A DNA stretch of 64,000 nt. Origin: Mangrovicoccus algicola. GTDB taxonomy: Bacteria; Pseudomonadota; Alphaproteobacteria; Rhodobacterales; Rhodobacteraceae. Shown here piece by piece: positions 39,159-50,208 of this stretch (its first letter is position 1; every line of letters starts with the position of its first letter). The stretch is taken from positions 32,610 through 96,609 of the forward strand of contig NZ_JACVXA010000013.1 in the NCBI RefSeq assembly GCF_014903745.1. The letters are read 5' to 3'. Under the pieces are notes generated by a model, which was given only the letters and a program-made list of their open reading frames with translations, was not told the origin of the DNA and searched no databases. The translations under genes were made by a program, and so were the position numbers.

Positions 39159-39580
39159 CGCCGCAACGCGTGACGCTGATCACCCTGGGGGTGGCCGACC
39201 TTGCCCGCGCCCGGGCCTTCTATGCCGCGCTCGGATGGGCACCGGCGCAGGAACAGGAAGGCGTCGCCTTCTACCAGCTGAACGGCCTGGCGCTGGCCCT
39301 GTTCGGCCGGGCGGACCTGGCCGCGGACCAGGGCCGCGCGGGGGCGGCGCTGGGGACCGGGGCGATGACGCTGGCACAGAACTTCGCGACCGGGGCCGAG
39401 GTGGATGCCGCCTATGAGCAGGCGCTGAAGGCCGGGGCCACGCCGCTGAAGGCGCCGGAGAAGGTCTTCTGGGGCGGGTATTCCGGCTATTGGGCCGATC
39501 CCGACGGGCATGTCTGGGAAGTCGCCATGAACCCGTTCTGGCCGCTGGAGGATGACGGCACGCTGACCCTGCCGGCATGA
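39155..39580 (+). CDS. VOC-family (glyoxalase/bleomycin-resistance fold) protein
   Basis: A 141-residue protein with two beta-alpha-beta-beta-beta modules. It begins VTLITLGVADLARARAFYAALGW, and the second module ends GYSGYWADPDGHVWEVAMNPFW. The YWADPDGHVWEV motif carries a probable metal-binding Glu. Members include glyoxalase-like and dioxygenase-like enzymes, and the substrate is unknown. It overlaps both recF and the LysE gene by 4 bp, so it sits inside the recF-gyrB cluster. Confidence 0.88.
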   Translation: MTPQRVTLITLGVADLARARAFYAALGWAPAQEQEGVAFYQLNGLALALFGRADLAADQGRAGAALGTGAMTLAQNFATGAEVDAAYEQALKAGATPLKAPEKVFWGGYSGYWADPDGHVWEVAMNPFWPLEDDGTLTLPA

Positions 39581-40197
39581 CCGCCTCCGCGACCGACCTC
39601 GCGCTTTATGCGGGCGCGCTGTTCGTCCTGTTCATGACGCCCGGGCCGGTCTGGGTGGCGCTCCTGGCGCGGGCGCTCTCGGGGGGCTTCGCCTCGGCCT
39701 GGCCGCTGGCGCTCGGCGTGGTGATCGGCGACATCCTGTGGCCGCTGCTGGCCATTCTCGGCGTCAGCTGGATCGTCTCGGCCTATGGCGCCTTCATGTC
39801 GATGCTGCGCTGGGGGGCGGCGGCGATCTTCTGGATCATGGGGATCGGCCTGATCCGCCATGCCGGGCGCCGCATCGGCCGGGACAGCCGCCTGACCCGG
39901 CCCGGCAGGTGGGCGGGCTTCGCCGCCGGGGTCGCGGTGATCCTCGGCAATCCCAAGGCCATCCTGTTCTACATGGGCGTGCTGCCCGGCTTCTTCGACC
40001 TCGCGGCCGTCACGCCCCGGGACATCGCCGCGATCACGGCCCTGTCGGCGGCGGTGCCGCTGGTCGGCAACCTGATCCTCGCGGGCTTCGTCCACCGGAT
40101 GCGCCCGGTCCTCGCCTCCGGCCACGCGCTGGCGCGGATGAACCGGATCGCCGGCGGGCTGCTGATCCTTGTCGGCTGCGTGATTCCCTTCACCTGA
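39577..40197 (+). CDS. LysE-family amino-acid exporter
   Basis: A 206-residue membrane protein with six predicted segments. LYAGALFVLFMTPGPVWVALLARALSGG is the LysE/RhtB start (MTPGP motif). GVVIGDILWPLLAILGV and VILGNPKAILFYMGVLPGFF are also family blocks. Such proteins export lysine, arginine, homoserine or similar compounds. It overlaps the VOC gene and is followed by the gyrB promoter, so it ends the recF transcript. Confidence 0.9.
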   Translation: MTASATDLALYAGALFVLFMTPGPVWVALLARALSGGFASAWPLALGVVIGDILWPLLAILGVSWIVSAYGAFMSMLRWGAAAIFWIMGIGLIRHAGRRIGRDSRLTRPGRWAGFAAGVAVILGNPKAILFYMGVLPGFFDLAAVTPRDIAAITALSAAVPLVGNLILAGFVHRMRPVLASGHALARMNRIAGGLLILVGCVIPFT

Positions 40198-40223
40198 GAC
40201 GCCGGAAAAAATGCCCCGGATGC

Positions 40224-40252
40224 GTGACATTTGCGCGCCCGCTTCGTATAAG
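40224..40252 (+). promoter_or_regulatory. Candidate gyrB promoter
   Basis: GTGACA (40224-40229) and TATAAG (40247-40252) each match 5 of 6 consensus bases with a 17-bp spacer. The predicted start is near 40259, about 22 nt before the gyrB ATG, with GAAGGA as ribosome site between. Confidence 0.7.
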
Positions 40253-40280
40253 ATGGCAGAATTGAGAAGGACCCGCGTGA

Positions 40281-42698
<2,418 letters not shown>

Positions 42699-42994
42699 CC
42701 GCCCTGCGGGCGCGCGCACGGGGTTTCGCGAGAGATCCCCGCGGCGCGCGCCGGTCCGCCCCTGAATGGCGAACGCGCCTTGCCTGCCCGTCCCGGCGGA
42801 TGTGCATTTCCCCATCGACCGAGACAGAAGCCCGCCGCGCCGCAAGGCATGGCCTGACCCTTCGGGATCACGAGGGCGCAGTGGCGCGCGGCCCCGGCCG
42901 GGTCCGCGCGTCGCAGCCTGCCCGCGCCCAATCCGCGTGACACCGCCGCCCGGCTGCGACAGACAGGCGGCGAGACCGATCCGGAGGCGGACCC
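42699..42994. other. Spacer between gyrB and the MFS gene
   Basis: 296 bp without a gene I can support. It opens with a large GC hairpin (42710-42751). The remainder is GC-rich without repeats or a clear promoter. The MFS gene begins with GTG after CGGAGGCGGACCC. Confidence 0.4.
42710..42751 (+). terminator. Large hairpin after gyrB, possible terminator
   Basis: GCGCGCGC (42710-42717) pairs with GCGCGCGC (42744-42751), and inside it CGGGG (42719-42723) pairs with CCCCG (42737-42741). It lies 12 bp after the gyrB stop. No T-run follows. Confidence 0.4.
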
Positions 42995-44158
42995 GTGATA
43001 TCCTTGCTGACCCCCTGGCGCGGCGTCGCCGCGGCCTTCGCGCTGAACGGCATGCTTCTGGGCAGCTGGGCGGCGCGCGTGCCCGCCGTGAAGGAGGCCC
43101 GCGGCCTCGGCGAGGCCGAACTGGGGCTGATGCTGCTGTTCATGGGGCTGGGGGCGCTGGCCTCTTTCGGCCCTGCCGGGCGGGTATCGGACCGGATCGG
43201 CGCAGTCACCCTGACCCGCGGACTGGCCCTGGCCTATCTTGCGGCGCTGCCCTTCCTGGCGGTTGCTCCGGGGACCCCGGGCCTGGCGCTGGCGCTGTTC
43301 TTCTTCGGCATCACCCATGGCGCGATGGATGTGGCGATGAACAGCTGGGGCGCCGAGGTCGAACGCCGGATCGGCCGCCCGGTCATGTCCGGATTCCACG
43401 CGATGTGGAGCCTCGGCGCGGGAGCAGGTGCCGGGCTGGGCTTTGCCGCCACCTCCCTGGGTGCCGGGGTGGCGCTGCATTTCACCCTCGCCGCGCTGGT
43501 CGGCCTGGTGCTCCTGTGTCCTTTCCTGCTCCAGCCCTGGACCTCCGCGCGCCGCGAGGGGCCGGGCGGCGGCGCCCCGGTCTTCGCCCTGCCGCGCGGC
43601 GCACTCGTGCCGGTCGGCATGATCGGGCTGGCCTCCGGCCTCGGCGAGGGCGGAACCGCGGATTGGAGCGCGATCTTCCTCTCGGCCGTGGCGGGGGCCG
43701 GCGAATCGCAGGCGACCCTGGGCTATGCCCTGTTTGCCGCCGCGATGCTGGCCATGCGGCTCTGCACCGACCGGCTGGCGCGCATCGCCGGGCCCGCCAG
43801 GGTGGCGCGCGCAGGCGCGCTGGTCGCGTCGGCGGGGCTCGCGCTTCTGCTGCTGCCCGCCCCCTGGCCCGTCGCGCTGGCCGGATTCGCGCTGATGGGG
43901 CTCGGCTATGCCCCGCTCTACCCGCTGTGTTTCAGCCGCGCCGCCGCCGATCCCGACATCCCGCCCGGCCAGGCCATCGCCGGCGTCGCGACGCTGGGCT
44001 ACGGTTCGGTGCTGATGGGGCCGCCGCTGATCGGGCTGATCGCCGACCTCCTCTCGCTGCGCGCGGCCTTCCTCCTGGTGGCGCTGGCCGCGCTGGCCGC
44101 CGCCCTCCTGGCCCCGTCCCTCGCCACCGCCGCCCGTTCCCCGGGCAGGACGGGCTGA
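42995..44158 (+). CDS. MFS transporter
   Basis: A 387-residue major facilitator protein with about 12 hydrophobic segments. The first is PWRGVAAAFALNGMLLGSWAARVPAVKEARGLGEAELGLMLL, a YbjJ-like start. GRVSDRIGAVTLTRG is the loop 2-3 motif, and a Gly-rich segment lies before helix 5 (SLGAGAGAGLGFAA). The start is GTG at 42995. The substrate is unknown. Relatives are annotated as sugar or drug exporters without strong evidence. Confidence 0.9.
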   Translation: MISLLTPWRGVAAAFALNGMLLGSWAARVPAVKEARGLGEAELGLMLLFMGLGALASFGPAGRVSDRIGAVTLTRGLALAYLAALPFLAVAPGTPGLALALFFFGITHGAMDVAMNSWGAEVERRIGRPVMSGFHAMWSLGAGAGAGLGFAATSLGAGVALHFTLAALVGLVLLCPFLLQPWTSARREGPGGGAPVFALPRGALVPVGMIGLASGLGEGGTADWSAIFLSAVAGAGESQATLGYALFAAAMLAMRLCTDRLARIAGPARVARAGALVASAGLALLLLPAPWPVALAGFALMGLGYAPLYPLCFSRAAADPDIPPGQAIAGVATLGYGSVLMGPPLIGLIADLLSLRAAFLLVALAALAAALLAPSLATAARSPGRTG

Positions 44159-44263
44159 GTTTGCCGCGCTTTCCCCGACGTTCGCGGGATGGCAGGAAAA
44201 AATCGCAACTTTCCGCTTGCAGCCCACGGCGCCGCTGGATAGAAGCCCCTCACTTCTCCGGAT

Positions 44264-44338
44264 GCGGGTGTAGCTCAGGGGTAGAGCACAACCTTGCCAA
44301 GGTTGGGGTCGAGGGTTCGAATCCCTTCGCCCGCTCCA
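44264..44338 (+). tRNA. tRNA-Gly (anticodon GCC), copy 1
   Basis: A 75-nt cloverleaf with encoded CCA. The acceptor GCGGGTG pairs with CGCCCGC. The D-arm is GCTC-AGGGGTA-GAGC. The anticodon arm is CCTT-GCC-AAGG with anticodon GCC. The T-arm is GAGGG-TTCGAAT-CCCTT. The discriminator base is T. It is identical to copy 2, which begins 22 bp after its end. Confidence 0.97.
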
Positions 44339-44360
44339 GAGAGAAGCGATGTTACAGGAT

Positions 44361-44435
44361 GCGGGTGTAGCTCAGGGGTAGAGCACAACCTTGCCAAGGT
44401 TGGGGTCGAGGGTTCGAATCCCTTCGCCCGCTCCA
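44361..44435 (+). tRNA. tRNA-Gly (anticodon GCC), copy 2
   Basis: An identical 75-nt sequence to the preceding tRNA, including the encoded CCA. The 22-bp spacer and matching start context suggest a tandem duplication and one primary transcript. The siroheme synthase-like gene follows 93 bp later. Confidence 0.97.
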
Positions 44436-44528
44436 GTAACTCCCCCATCCGGACAGATGCCCCATGCGATGGCGACCGTTCCACCCGGGGCGCGGCCGCG
44501 CTATGTCTCGGTCAAACGCGCGGGAGAC

Positions 44529-45500
44529 ATGATGCAGACCTTTCCGATGTTCCTCCAGGTCGGCGGACGCACCGTCCTGATCCTCGGCGGCGGCGAACAG
44601 GCCGCCCAGAAATGCCGCCTTCTGCTCAAGACCGAGGCGCGGATCGTCGTGCAGGCCCCGCAGATCGACGAGGAACTCCAGGACCTCGTGGCCCGGGGCC
44701 GCGTGGCCCATGACCGCGCGCCGCCCACGGCGCGGGCCTGCGCCGGGGCGGCGATCACCTTCATCGGCACCGGCTGCCCGGGATGCGACGCGGCGCTGCA
44801 CGGGCTGGCCAAGGCCGGCGGCGCGCTGGTCAATGTGGTCGACCAGCCGGGGCTCTGCGATGCCTACACGCCCTCCATCGTCGATCGCGACCCCCTGGTC
44901 GTGGCGATCGGCTCGGAAGGCGCGGCGCCGGTCCTGGCCCGGCAGATCAAGACCCGCGTCGAGGAGATGCTGGAACCGCGGCTGGGCGATCTGGTGGCGC
45001 TTTCGGGGCGGCTGCGCGGCCAGGTCGCCCGCCATGTCCCCCGCGACCGGCGCCGCGCCTTCTGGCGCTGGGTCTTCACCGGCGCGCCGCGCCAGCGCCA
45101 TGCCGCCGGGGCCGAACGCGAGGCGGTGCGGCTGATCAAGGAGGCCATCGCCGCGGGCGGCCCGCCCGGGCAGCGCACGGCCGGGCTGCTCAGCCTGATC
45201 CCCACCACGCCCGACCGCGACCACCTGACCCTGCAGGCCGTGCAGCGCCTGCAGGAGGCGGACCTCATCCTGCATGACACCGCCACCGGCACGGCGCCGC
45301 TGGAACTGGCGCGCCGCGATGCGGATCGCATGGCGCTGGACGGCGCGCTGGCGCCCGCGGATCCGGCCGCCCTGGTCGCGGAGGCGCTGGCCGCCGGCGC
45401 GCGGGTGGCGGTGCTGCATGGCCCCGGCACGGATACCGCGCCGCTGGAAGCCGCCGCCGGCGCTGCCGAGACCGAGCGCCTCAGGGGCGTCACGCCCTGA
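44529..45500 (+). CDS. Siroheme synthase-like protein: precorrin-2 dehydrogenase/ferrochelatase with truncated SUMT remnant
   Basis: 323 residues against about 460 for full CysG. Residues about 1-210 match the CysG dehydrogenase/ferrochelatase half: [29 protein letters not shown] (NAD binding), [40 protein letters not shown], and the dimer helix. After it only a decayed first part of the SUMT methyltransferase remains. The GAGPGD glycine loop is replaced by IPTTPDRD and the GGDPF loop by LHGPGTD, and the C-terminal half is missing. So oxidation and Fe insertion may work while methylation should not. A separate CobA-type enzyme would be needed. It starts after GGGAG. Confidence 0.85.
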   Translation: MMQTFPMFLQVGGRTVLILGGGEQAAQKCRLLLKTEARIVVQAPQIDEELQDLVARGRVAHDRAPPTARACAGAAITFIGTGCPGCDAALHGLAKAGGALVNVVDQPGLCDAYTPSIVDRDPLVVAIGSEGAAPVLARQIKTRVEEMLEPRLGDLVALSGRLRGQVARHVPRDRRRAFWRWVFTGAPRQRHAAGAEREAVRLIKEAIAAGGPPGQRTAGLLSLIPTTPDRDHLTLQAVQRLQEADLILHDTATGTAPLELARRDADRMALDGALAPADPAALVAEALAAGARVAVLHGPGTDTAPLEAAAGAAETERLRGVTP

Positions 45501-45516
45501 CGCCGCCCCCTCTCGC

Positions 45517-45555
45517 CGTCCCGCCGCGGGCCCCGACCCGCGGCCCCCCGGTCGG
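45517..45555. repeat. Palindromic intergenic repeat, copy 3
   Basis: GCCGTCCCG, then CCGCGGG (45524-45530) - CCCCGA - CCCGCGG (45537-45543), then CCCCCCGGTC. Lead-in and tail are shared with copy 2; the arms of the palindrome differ but compensate. Confidence 0.5.
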
Positions 45556-45615
45556 GTTCCCCTTGCCAGCGCCGCGGCGATAGGCCAAACCCTCCGGGAC
45601 GGACGGGAGACCAGC

Positions 45616-46407
45616 ATGACACGGATCGACGACACTTTCGCACGGCTGAAAGCTGAAGGAAAAAAAGCCTTTGTCGGCTATGTCATGGCAGGAGACCCGG
45701 ATTTCGACGCCTCGCTCGACCTGGTCCGCGGCCTGCCCGCCGCAGGGGTCGACATCATCGAGCTGGGTCTGCCCTTCACCGATCCGATGGCCGACGGCCC
45801 CACCATCCAGCTGGCCGGGCAGCGCGCACTCGAAGGCGGCATGACCCTGGCGCGCACGCTGGAACTGGTCCGCCGGTTCCGCGAAACCGATGCGGTCACG
45901 CCGATCGTGCTGATGGGCTACTACAACCCGATCTATTCGCGCGGCGTGCCCCGCTTCCTGGAAGAAGCGAAGGCGGCCGGGATCGACGGGCTCATCGTCG
46001 TCGACCTGCCGCCCGAGGAAGACGCCGAACTGTGCCTGCCCGCACAGGCGGCCGGGCTGAACTTCATCCGCCTCGCCACGCCCACCACCGATGCAACGCG
46101 CCTGCCCCGGGTGCTGCAGAACACCTCGGGCTTCGTCTATTACGTCTCGGTCACCGGCATCACCGGCGCCGCCGCGGCGGTGGCCGGCGATGTCGGCCCC
46201 GAGGTTGCCCGGATCAAGGCGGCGACCGATCTGCCGGTCATCGTCGGGTTCGGCATCCGCAGCCCCGAGACCGCGCGCGACATCGCCTCCGTCGCGGATG
46301 GCGCCGTCGTCGGCAGCGCCATCGTCAAGCTCTGCGAGGATCAGCGCCCGGTCGCCGATATCCTGGCCTTCGTCCGCACGCTCGCGCAGGGGGCGCACAG
46401 CGCCTGA
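45616..46407 (+). CDS. trpA: Tryptophan synthase alpha chain
   Basis: A 263-residue TIM-barrel subunit cleaving indole-3-glycerol phosphate. Catalytic Glu49 ([12 protein letters not shown]) and Asp60 (ADGPTIQ) fall exactly at the family positions. [18 protein letters not shown] and FGIRSPETA follow. trpB is not adjacent, which is unusual compared with enterobacteria but known in Rhodobacteraceae. The stop lies 16 bp from the convergent DUF1007 gene. Confidence 0.97.
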   Translation: MTRIDDTFARLKAEGKKAFVGYVMAGDPDFDASLDLVRGLPAAGVDIIELGLPFTDPMADGPTIQLAGQRALEGGMTLARTLELVRRFRETDAVTPIVLMGYYNPIYSRGVPRFLEEAKAAGIDGLIVVDLPPEEDAELCLPAQAAGLNFIRLATPTTDATRLPRVLQNTSGFVYYVSVTGITGAAAAVAGDVGPEVARIKAATDLPVIVGFGIRSPETARDIASVADGAVVGSAIVKLCEDQRPVADILAFVRTLAQGAHSA

Positions 46408-46423
46408 CGGCCCCGGCGGCGCG

Positions 46424-47092
46424 CTAGGGGCGACAGTCGAGGATCACCGCATCGGCGAAGAAGGCCCCGACTTCCGGAAAGGGGTCGCCGGGCCCCGCAT
46501 CCTGCGGATCCGCGCTGAGATTCATCGCATCCAGGGCCTCGCCCAGCCGGCGCCCGGCCTCCTCCAGGTCGGCCGGCTCCACCCGCAGGCGGCAGGCCGG
46601 GTCGGGGGCGGCCAGCGCGGCCTCGTCCAGCGAATAGGCCGTGTAGAATTCCGGGTCATAGACCTTCACCTCAACCGGACCCGCCTCCGGCGCGGCGGGC
46701 GCCGACAGCACGCGGCGATGGGTGAAGGTCAGGACCTCGCCCTCGTAGACCACCGAGGGCGAGACCAGCGGCCCCAGCGGCAGGGCCGTCCCGCCCTGCA
46801 TCACGCTCAGGTCGCCGGGCACGACGCTCCAGTCGATCTCGTCGCGCACCAGCGCGCGCAATTCCGCCCCGGTGATCTTGCCATCGTCGAAATAGCCGCG
46901 CGCATCCAGGATGTAATGGCTGTCGGCCCGGCCATAGCGCCAGTCCACCGCCACCGCCAGCAGCCGCCCCGCCCCGTCGGTTTCCAGCCGCAGCGACGCA
47001 TCGATGAAGGCATGCGGATGCGCGAAAGCCGCCGCCGGGAAACCGGCGACGGCAGCAGCCGCGATCAGGGCGCGCAGCCTCACCCCAGGCAT
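46424..47092 (-). CDS. DUF1007-family exported protein of the zinc locus
   Basis: 222 residues with a signal peptide (MPGVRLRALIAAAAVAGFPA, then AAFA). The mature protein begins HPHAFIDASLRLE, the DUF1007 signature, followed by WRYGRADSHYILDARGYFDDG and VLTFTHRRVLS. DUF1007 genes often travel with nickel or zinc transport genes. Here the start overlaps the end of znuA by 13 bp, so a periplasmic accessory role in zinc uptake is inferred. N-terminal His-Pro-His could bind metal. Confidence 0.88.
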   Translation of the reverse strand: MPGVRLRALIAAAAVAGFPAAAFAHPHAFIDASLRLETDGAGRLLAVAVDWRYGRADSHYILDARGYFDDGKITGAELRALVRDEIDWSVVPGDLSVMQGGTALPLGPLVSPSVVYEGEVLTFTHRRVLSAPAAPEAGPVEVKVYDPEFYTAYSLDEAALAAPDPACRLRVEPADLEEAGRRLGEALDAMNLSADPQDAGPGDPFPEVGAFFADAVILDCRP

Positions 47093-48057
47093 CCGGCCAT
47101 CGCGGCGGCAAGCGATCCGATCAGCGCCGGGTAGAATCCCGGTCCCGTCTCCAGATCGGCGCCCAGCGGGTCCAGATGGGCCTTGTTGGCCGCACTGCCC
47201 TCGATCACGGTATCGACCAGTCTGTCGCTGAATTCCGGTTCCGAGAAGGCGCAGACCGCGCCGGTCTCCCGGACCAGGTCGCGCACTTCCTCGACCCGCG
47301 CCGGGCCGGGGTCGGAGGCATCCCCCATCGAGATCGCGCCCGCAGCCTCGAGCCCGAACGCCGCCTCGAAATAATGATAGGCGTCATGGAAGACGACGAA
47401 GGGCCGTCCCTGCACCGGGGTCAGCCGCGCCTGCGCCTCTGCGGCTGCCGTCGCGATCTCTTCCCGGCCGGCGGCTGCATTGGCCGCGTATTCGGCCGCG
47501 TGCTCCGGGTCCAGCCGGGACAGCTCCGCCGCGATCGCATCGAGCCACAGCGCCCCGTTCTGCGGATCGAGCCAGGCATGCGGATCGGCGCCCTCGTGGT
47601 GATGATCGTGCTCCGCGTGATCATGGTCGTGATCGTCATGGGCATGATCGTGGTCGTGGTCGTGGCCGCCTTCCCCCTCATGCGAATGCGGCTCGAAGGT
47701 GGCGCCCTCGCGGAACTCCAGCAGATGCGTGCCGGGCACGGCCATCAGCTCCAGATGCGCGGCATCGCCCGCCAGCCGGTCCAGCGGCTGTTCCAGCCAC
47801 GGCGTCAGGGACTCCCCGACCCAGACCACCAGACCCGCCCGCGCCAGTCCCGCCGCCTCGGAGGGGCGCAGCGCATAGCCATGGGGAGAACTGCCCGGCG
47901 GGATCACCAGATCCGGCGTGCCCAGCCCCTGCATCACCCGCGCCACCAGTCCATGAACGGGCGGGATATCCGTCACCACATGGGGGATCTCCGCGCGTGC
48001 CGTCGTTGCCGCCCCGGCCAGAATCCCCGCCGCGAGCATCTTTGAAATCATCCGCAT
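47080..48057 (-). CDS. znuA: Zinc ABC transporter substrate-binding protein ZnuA
   Basis: A 325-residue periplasmic zinc-binding protein of cluster A-I. The signal peptide is MRMISKMLAAGILAGAATTARA. Zinc ligands are expected in SSPHGYALRPS, ADPHAWLDPQN, FHDAYHYFEAAFG and a late Asp/Glu (SEPEFSDRL). Residues about 120-160 are a His/Asp-rich loop (HSHEGEGGHDHDHDHAHDD and HDHDHAEHDHHHEG), which is characteristic of ZnuA and thought to gather zinc. It is divergent from zur-znuC-znuB across a Zur-type palindrome, which also lies next to this gene's ribosome site. Confidence 0.95.
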   Translation of the reverse strand: MRMISKMLAAGILAGAATTARAEIPHVVTDIPPVHGLVARVMQGLGTPDLVIPPGSSPHGYALRPSEAAGLARAGLVVWVGESLTPWLEQPLDRLAGDAAHLELMAVPGTHLLEFREGATFEPHSHEGEGGHDHDHDHAHDDHDHDHAEHDHHHEGADPHAWLDPQNGALWLDAIAAELSRLDPEHAAEYAANAAAGREEIATAAAEAQARLTPVQGRPFVVFHDAYHYFEAAFGLEAAGAISMGDASDPGPARVEEVRDLVRETGAVCAFSEPEFSDRLVDTVIEGSAANKAHLDPLGADLETGPGFYPALIGSLAAAMAGCLG

Positions 48058-48059
48058 AG

Positions 48060-48074
48060 TGTTACCTTGTAACA
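48060..48074. promoter_or_regulatory. Zur-type operator between znuA and zur
   Basis: TGTTAC - CTT - GTAACA, a perfect 15-bp palindrome of the TGTTA-N5-TAACA form seen for Fur/Zur regulators. It begins 3 bp upstream of the znuA ATG on the minus strand. TATAGT (48099-48104, minus) is a plausible -10 for znuA, and TGGAGA/TACTAT (48075-48103, 17-bp spacer) is a plausible promoter for zur, so one site could control both. Confidence 0.65.
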
Positions 48075-48137
48075 TGGAGACCCCTTGCTATGGTGAATAC
48101 TATAACTTATCAACCCCGAAAAGCGCAGAGGCGCCCG

Positions 48138-48617
48138 ATGACCGAAACCAGCTTCACGCCCCACGACCATGGCGCCTGCATCTCGCAAGGCGTCGAGGAA
48201 GCCGTGCGCCAGTGCCGCGAGGCCGGTCTGAAACTGACGCCGGTGCGCCGCCGCGTGCTGGAGATCCTGCTGGAACGCCACCGTGCGATGGGCGCCTACG
48301 AGATCCTCGACCGGCTGCGCGAGGAGGGGCTGGGGTCGCAGCCCCCCGTGGCCTATCGCGCGCTGGACTTCCTGACCGCCAACGGCTTCGCCCACCGGAT
48401 CGAGCGGCTGAACGCCTTCGTCGCCTGCACCCATGCGGGGGACGACCACACGCCGGCCTTCCTGATCTGCCGCAACTGCAGCCGCGTCGCGGAAACCGAC
48501 AGCACGCTGCCGCGCCGCGCCCTGGCCGAGGCGGCGAAGGGCCTGGGTTTCTCGGTCGAACGCGCGGCGGTGGAGGCCGAGGGCCTGTGCCCCGCCTGCC
48601 TCGAGAGCGCGTCGTGA
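48138..48617 (+). CDS. zur: Zinc uptake regulator Zur (Fur family)
   Basis: 159 residues from the ATG at 48138. A winged-helix domain (LKLTPVRRRVLEILLERHRAMGAYEILDRL, then PPVAYRALDFLTANGFAHRIE) precedes the zinc dimerisation domain with two CxxC-type pairs (FLICRNCSRV and GLCPACLES). Zur represses zinc uptake when zinc is ample. The upstream ATG at 48090 overlaps the -10 region and is less likely. Its stop overlaps the start of znuC (GTGA). Confidence 0.94.
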   Translation: MTETSFTPHDHGACISQGVEEAVRQCREAGLKLTPVRRRVLEILLERHRAMGAYEILDRLREEGLGSQPPVAYRALDFLTANGFAHRIERLNAFVACTHAGDDHTPAFLICRNCSRVAETDSTLPRRALAEAAKGLGFSVERAAVEAEGLCPACLESAS

Positions 48618-49393
48618 GCCTGGTCGAGATCGAAGGCCTGGATGTGCGGCTGGACGGGCGCCCCGTGCTCAGCCGGATCGATTTCCGCATCGATCCGGGC
48701 GAGATCGTCACCCTTGTGGGGCCGAACGGATCGGGCAAGACCACCCTGATGCGCAGCGTGATCGGCGCGATCCCCTCCGCCGCCGGGCGGATCCGGCGCC
48801 GTCCCGGATTGCGCATCGGCTATGTTCCGCAGAAGCTGCATGTCGATACCACGCTGCCGCTGACCGTGGGGCGGTTCCTGTCCCTGCCGGTGCGGATCGG
48901 CGCCGCGTCCACCCGCGCCGCGCTGGAACAGGCCGGGGCGGGCGCGCTGCTGGAGCGGCAGATGTCCGAGCTGTCCGGCGGCCAGTTCCAGCGGGTGATG
49001 CTGGCCCGCGCGCTTCTGGCCCGGCCCGAGCTGCTGATCCTCGACGAGGCCACCCAGGGCCTGGACCAGCCCGGTTCCGCCGCCTTCTACCGCCAGATCG
49101 AGACGATCCGCGACGAGACCGGATGCGCGGTGCTGATGGTCAGCCACGAACTGCATGTGGTGATGGCGGCCTCGGACCGGGTGATCTGCCTCAACGGCCA
49201 TGTCTGCTGTCACGGCACGCCGGAACATGTCTCCTCGGCGCCGGAATACCGCGCGCTCTTCGGCACGGGCACCGGCGGGGCGCTGGCGCTCTACCGGCAC
49301 GACCACGACCATCGCCACGACCCGGATTGCGCCCATGCGGGCGGGCCCGGCCATGACCACCCCCGCGCGGGGACGGAGCGCACCCCCGGATGA
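48614..49393 (+). CDS. znuC: Zinc ABC transporter ATPase ZnuC with a His-rich tail
   Basis: 259 residues. Walker A is VGPNGSGKTTLM, the Q-loop is in IGYVPQKLH, the signature is LSGGQFQRVMLARALL, Walker B is LLILDEATQGLD and the switch His is in MVSHELH. The C-terminus has a His/Asp-rich extension (YRHDHDHRHDPDCAHAGG and HDHPRAG) that could bind zinc on the cytosolic side, possibly as a sensor or store. The start is a GTG overlapping the zur stop, and the stop overlaps the znuB start. Confidence 0.94.
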   Translation: MSLVEIEGLDVRLDGRPVLSRIDFRIDPGEIVTLVGPNGSGKTTLMRSVIGAIPSAAGRIRRRPGLRIGYVPQKLHVDTTLPLTVGRFLSLPVRIGAASTRAALEQAGAGALLERQMSELSGGQFQRVMLARALLARPELLILDEATQGLDQPGSAAFYRQIETIRDETGCAVLMVSHELHVVMAASDRVICLNGHVCCHGTPEHVSSAPEYRALFGTGTGGALALYRHDHDHRHDPDCAHAGGPGHDHPRAGTERTPG

Positions 49394-50199
49394 GCCTGCT
49401 GGACAATTTCCTGATCCGCGCCGCCCTGGCCGGGCTGGGCGTGGCGCTGGCCGCCGCGCCGCTGGGCTGTTTCGTGATCTGGCGCCGCATGGCCTATTTC
49501 GGCGATGCCACCTCCCATGCCGCGATCCTGGGCGTCGCGCTGGCCCTGGCGGTTGACCTGCCGATCTTCGGCGGCGTCCTGCTTTGCTGCCTGCTGATGG
49601 CGACGCTGGTCAGCGGCCTGACCGGGCGCGGCCATGGCAGCGACACCATCCTGGGCGTGGCGGCGCATTCGGCCCTGGCGCTGGGGCTGGTCGCGGTCTC
49701 GCTGATCCCGGGCATCCGGATCGACCTGTCCTCCTATCTCTTCGGCGACATCCTGGCAGTGGGACGGGCGGACCTGGCGGTGATCTGGGGCGGCGCGGCG
49801 CTGATCCTGGGGCTTCTGGGCTGGCGCTGGTCGCGGCTGCTGACGGCGACGCTGAATGCCGACCTGGCCCGCGCCGGGGGGATCGACCCGGGCCGGGAAG
49901 AGCGGGTGCTGACCTTTGCGCTGGCCCTTGCGGTCGCCGTGGCAATCAAGGTGGTGGGGGCCTTGCTGATCACCGCGCTCCTGCTGATCCCGGCCGCCGC
50001 CGCGCGGCCCTTCTCGCGCACGCCGGAAACCATGGCGATGCTGGCCGCCGGGCTCGGCGCAGCGGCCGCGCTTGGCGGGCTGCGCCTGTCCTATCTGGCC
50101 GATACCCCCGCCGGGCCGACCGTGGTGGCCACCGCGGCGGGGATCTTCGCGTTTTCGGTCAGCCTCGCGGCGCTGCGGCGCCGGGCGCGACGGGACTGA
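49390..50199 (+). CDS. znuB: Zinc ABC transporter permease ZnuB
   Basis: A 269-residue ABC-3 family permease with about eight hydrophobic segments. Family blocks are GCFVIWRRMAYFGDATSHAAILGVALA, LTGRGHGSDTILGVAAHSALALGLV and KVVGALLITALLLIPAAAARPFSRTPETM. It is the last gene of zur-znuC-znuB and overlaps znuC by 4 bp. Together with ZnuA it imports zinc across the inner membrane. Confidence 0.95.
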   Translation: MSLLDNFLIRAALAGLGVALAAAPLGCFVIWRRMAYFGDATSHAAILGVALALAVDLPIFGGVLLCCLLMATLVSGLTGRGHGSDTILGVAAHSALALGLVAVSLIPGIRIDLSSYLFGDILAVGRADLAVIWGGAALILGLLGWRWSRLLTATLNADLARAGGIDPGREERVLTFALALAVAVAIKVVGALLITALLLIPAAAARPFSRTPETMAMLAAGLGAAAALGGLRLSYLADTPAGPTVVATAAGIFAFSVSLAALRRRARRD

Positions 50200-50208
50200 C
50201 CGGCCGGT

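Noticed and set aside
40231..40252. TTGCGC as the gyrB -35 box
   Set aside because: It is only 10 bp from TATAAG; GTGACA gives the proper 17 bp.
47600..47700. Short repeats in znuA as a CRISPR-like array
   Set aside because: The repeats are in-frame CAT/GAC codons for a His/Asp loop, with no constant spacers.
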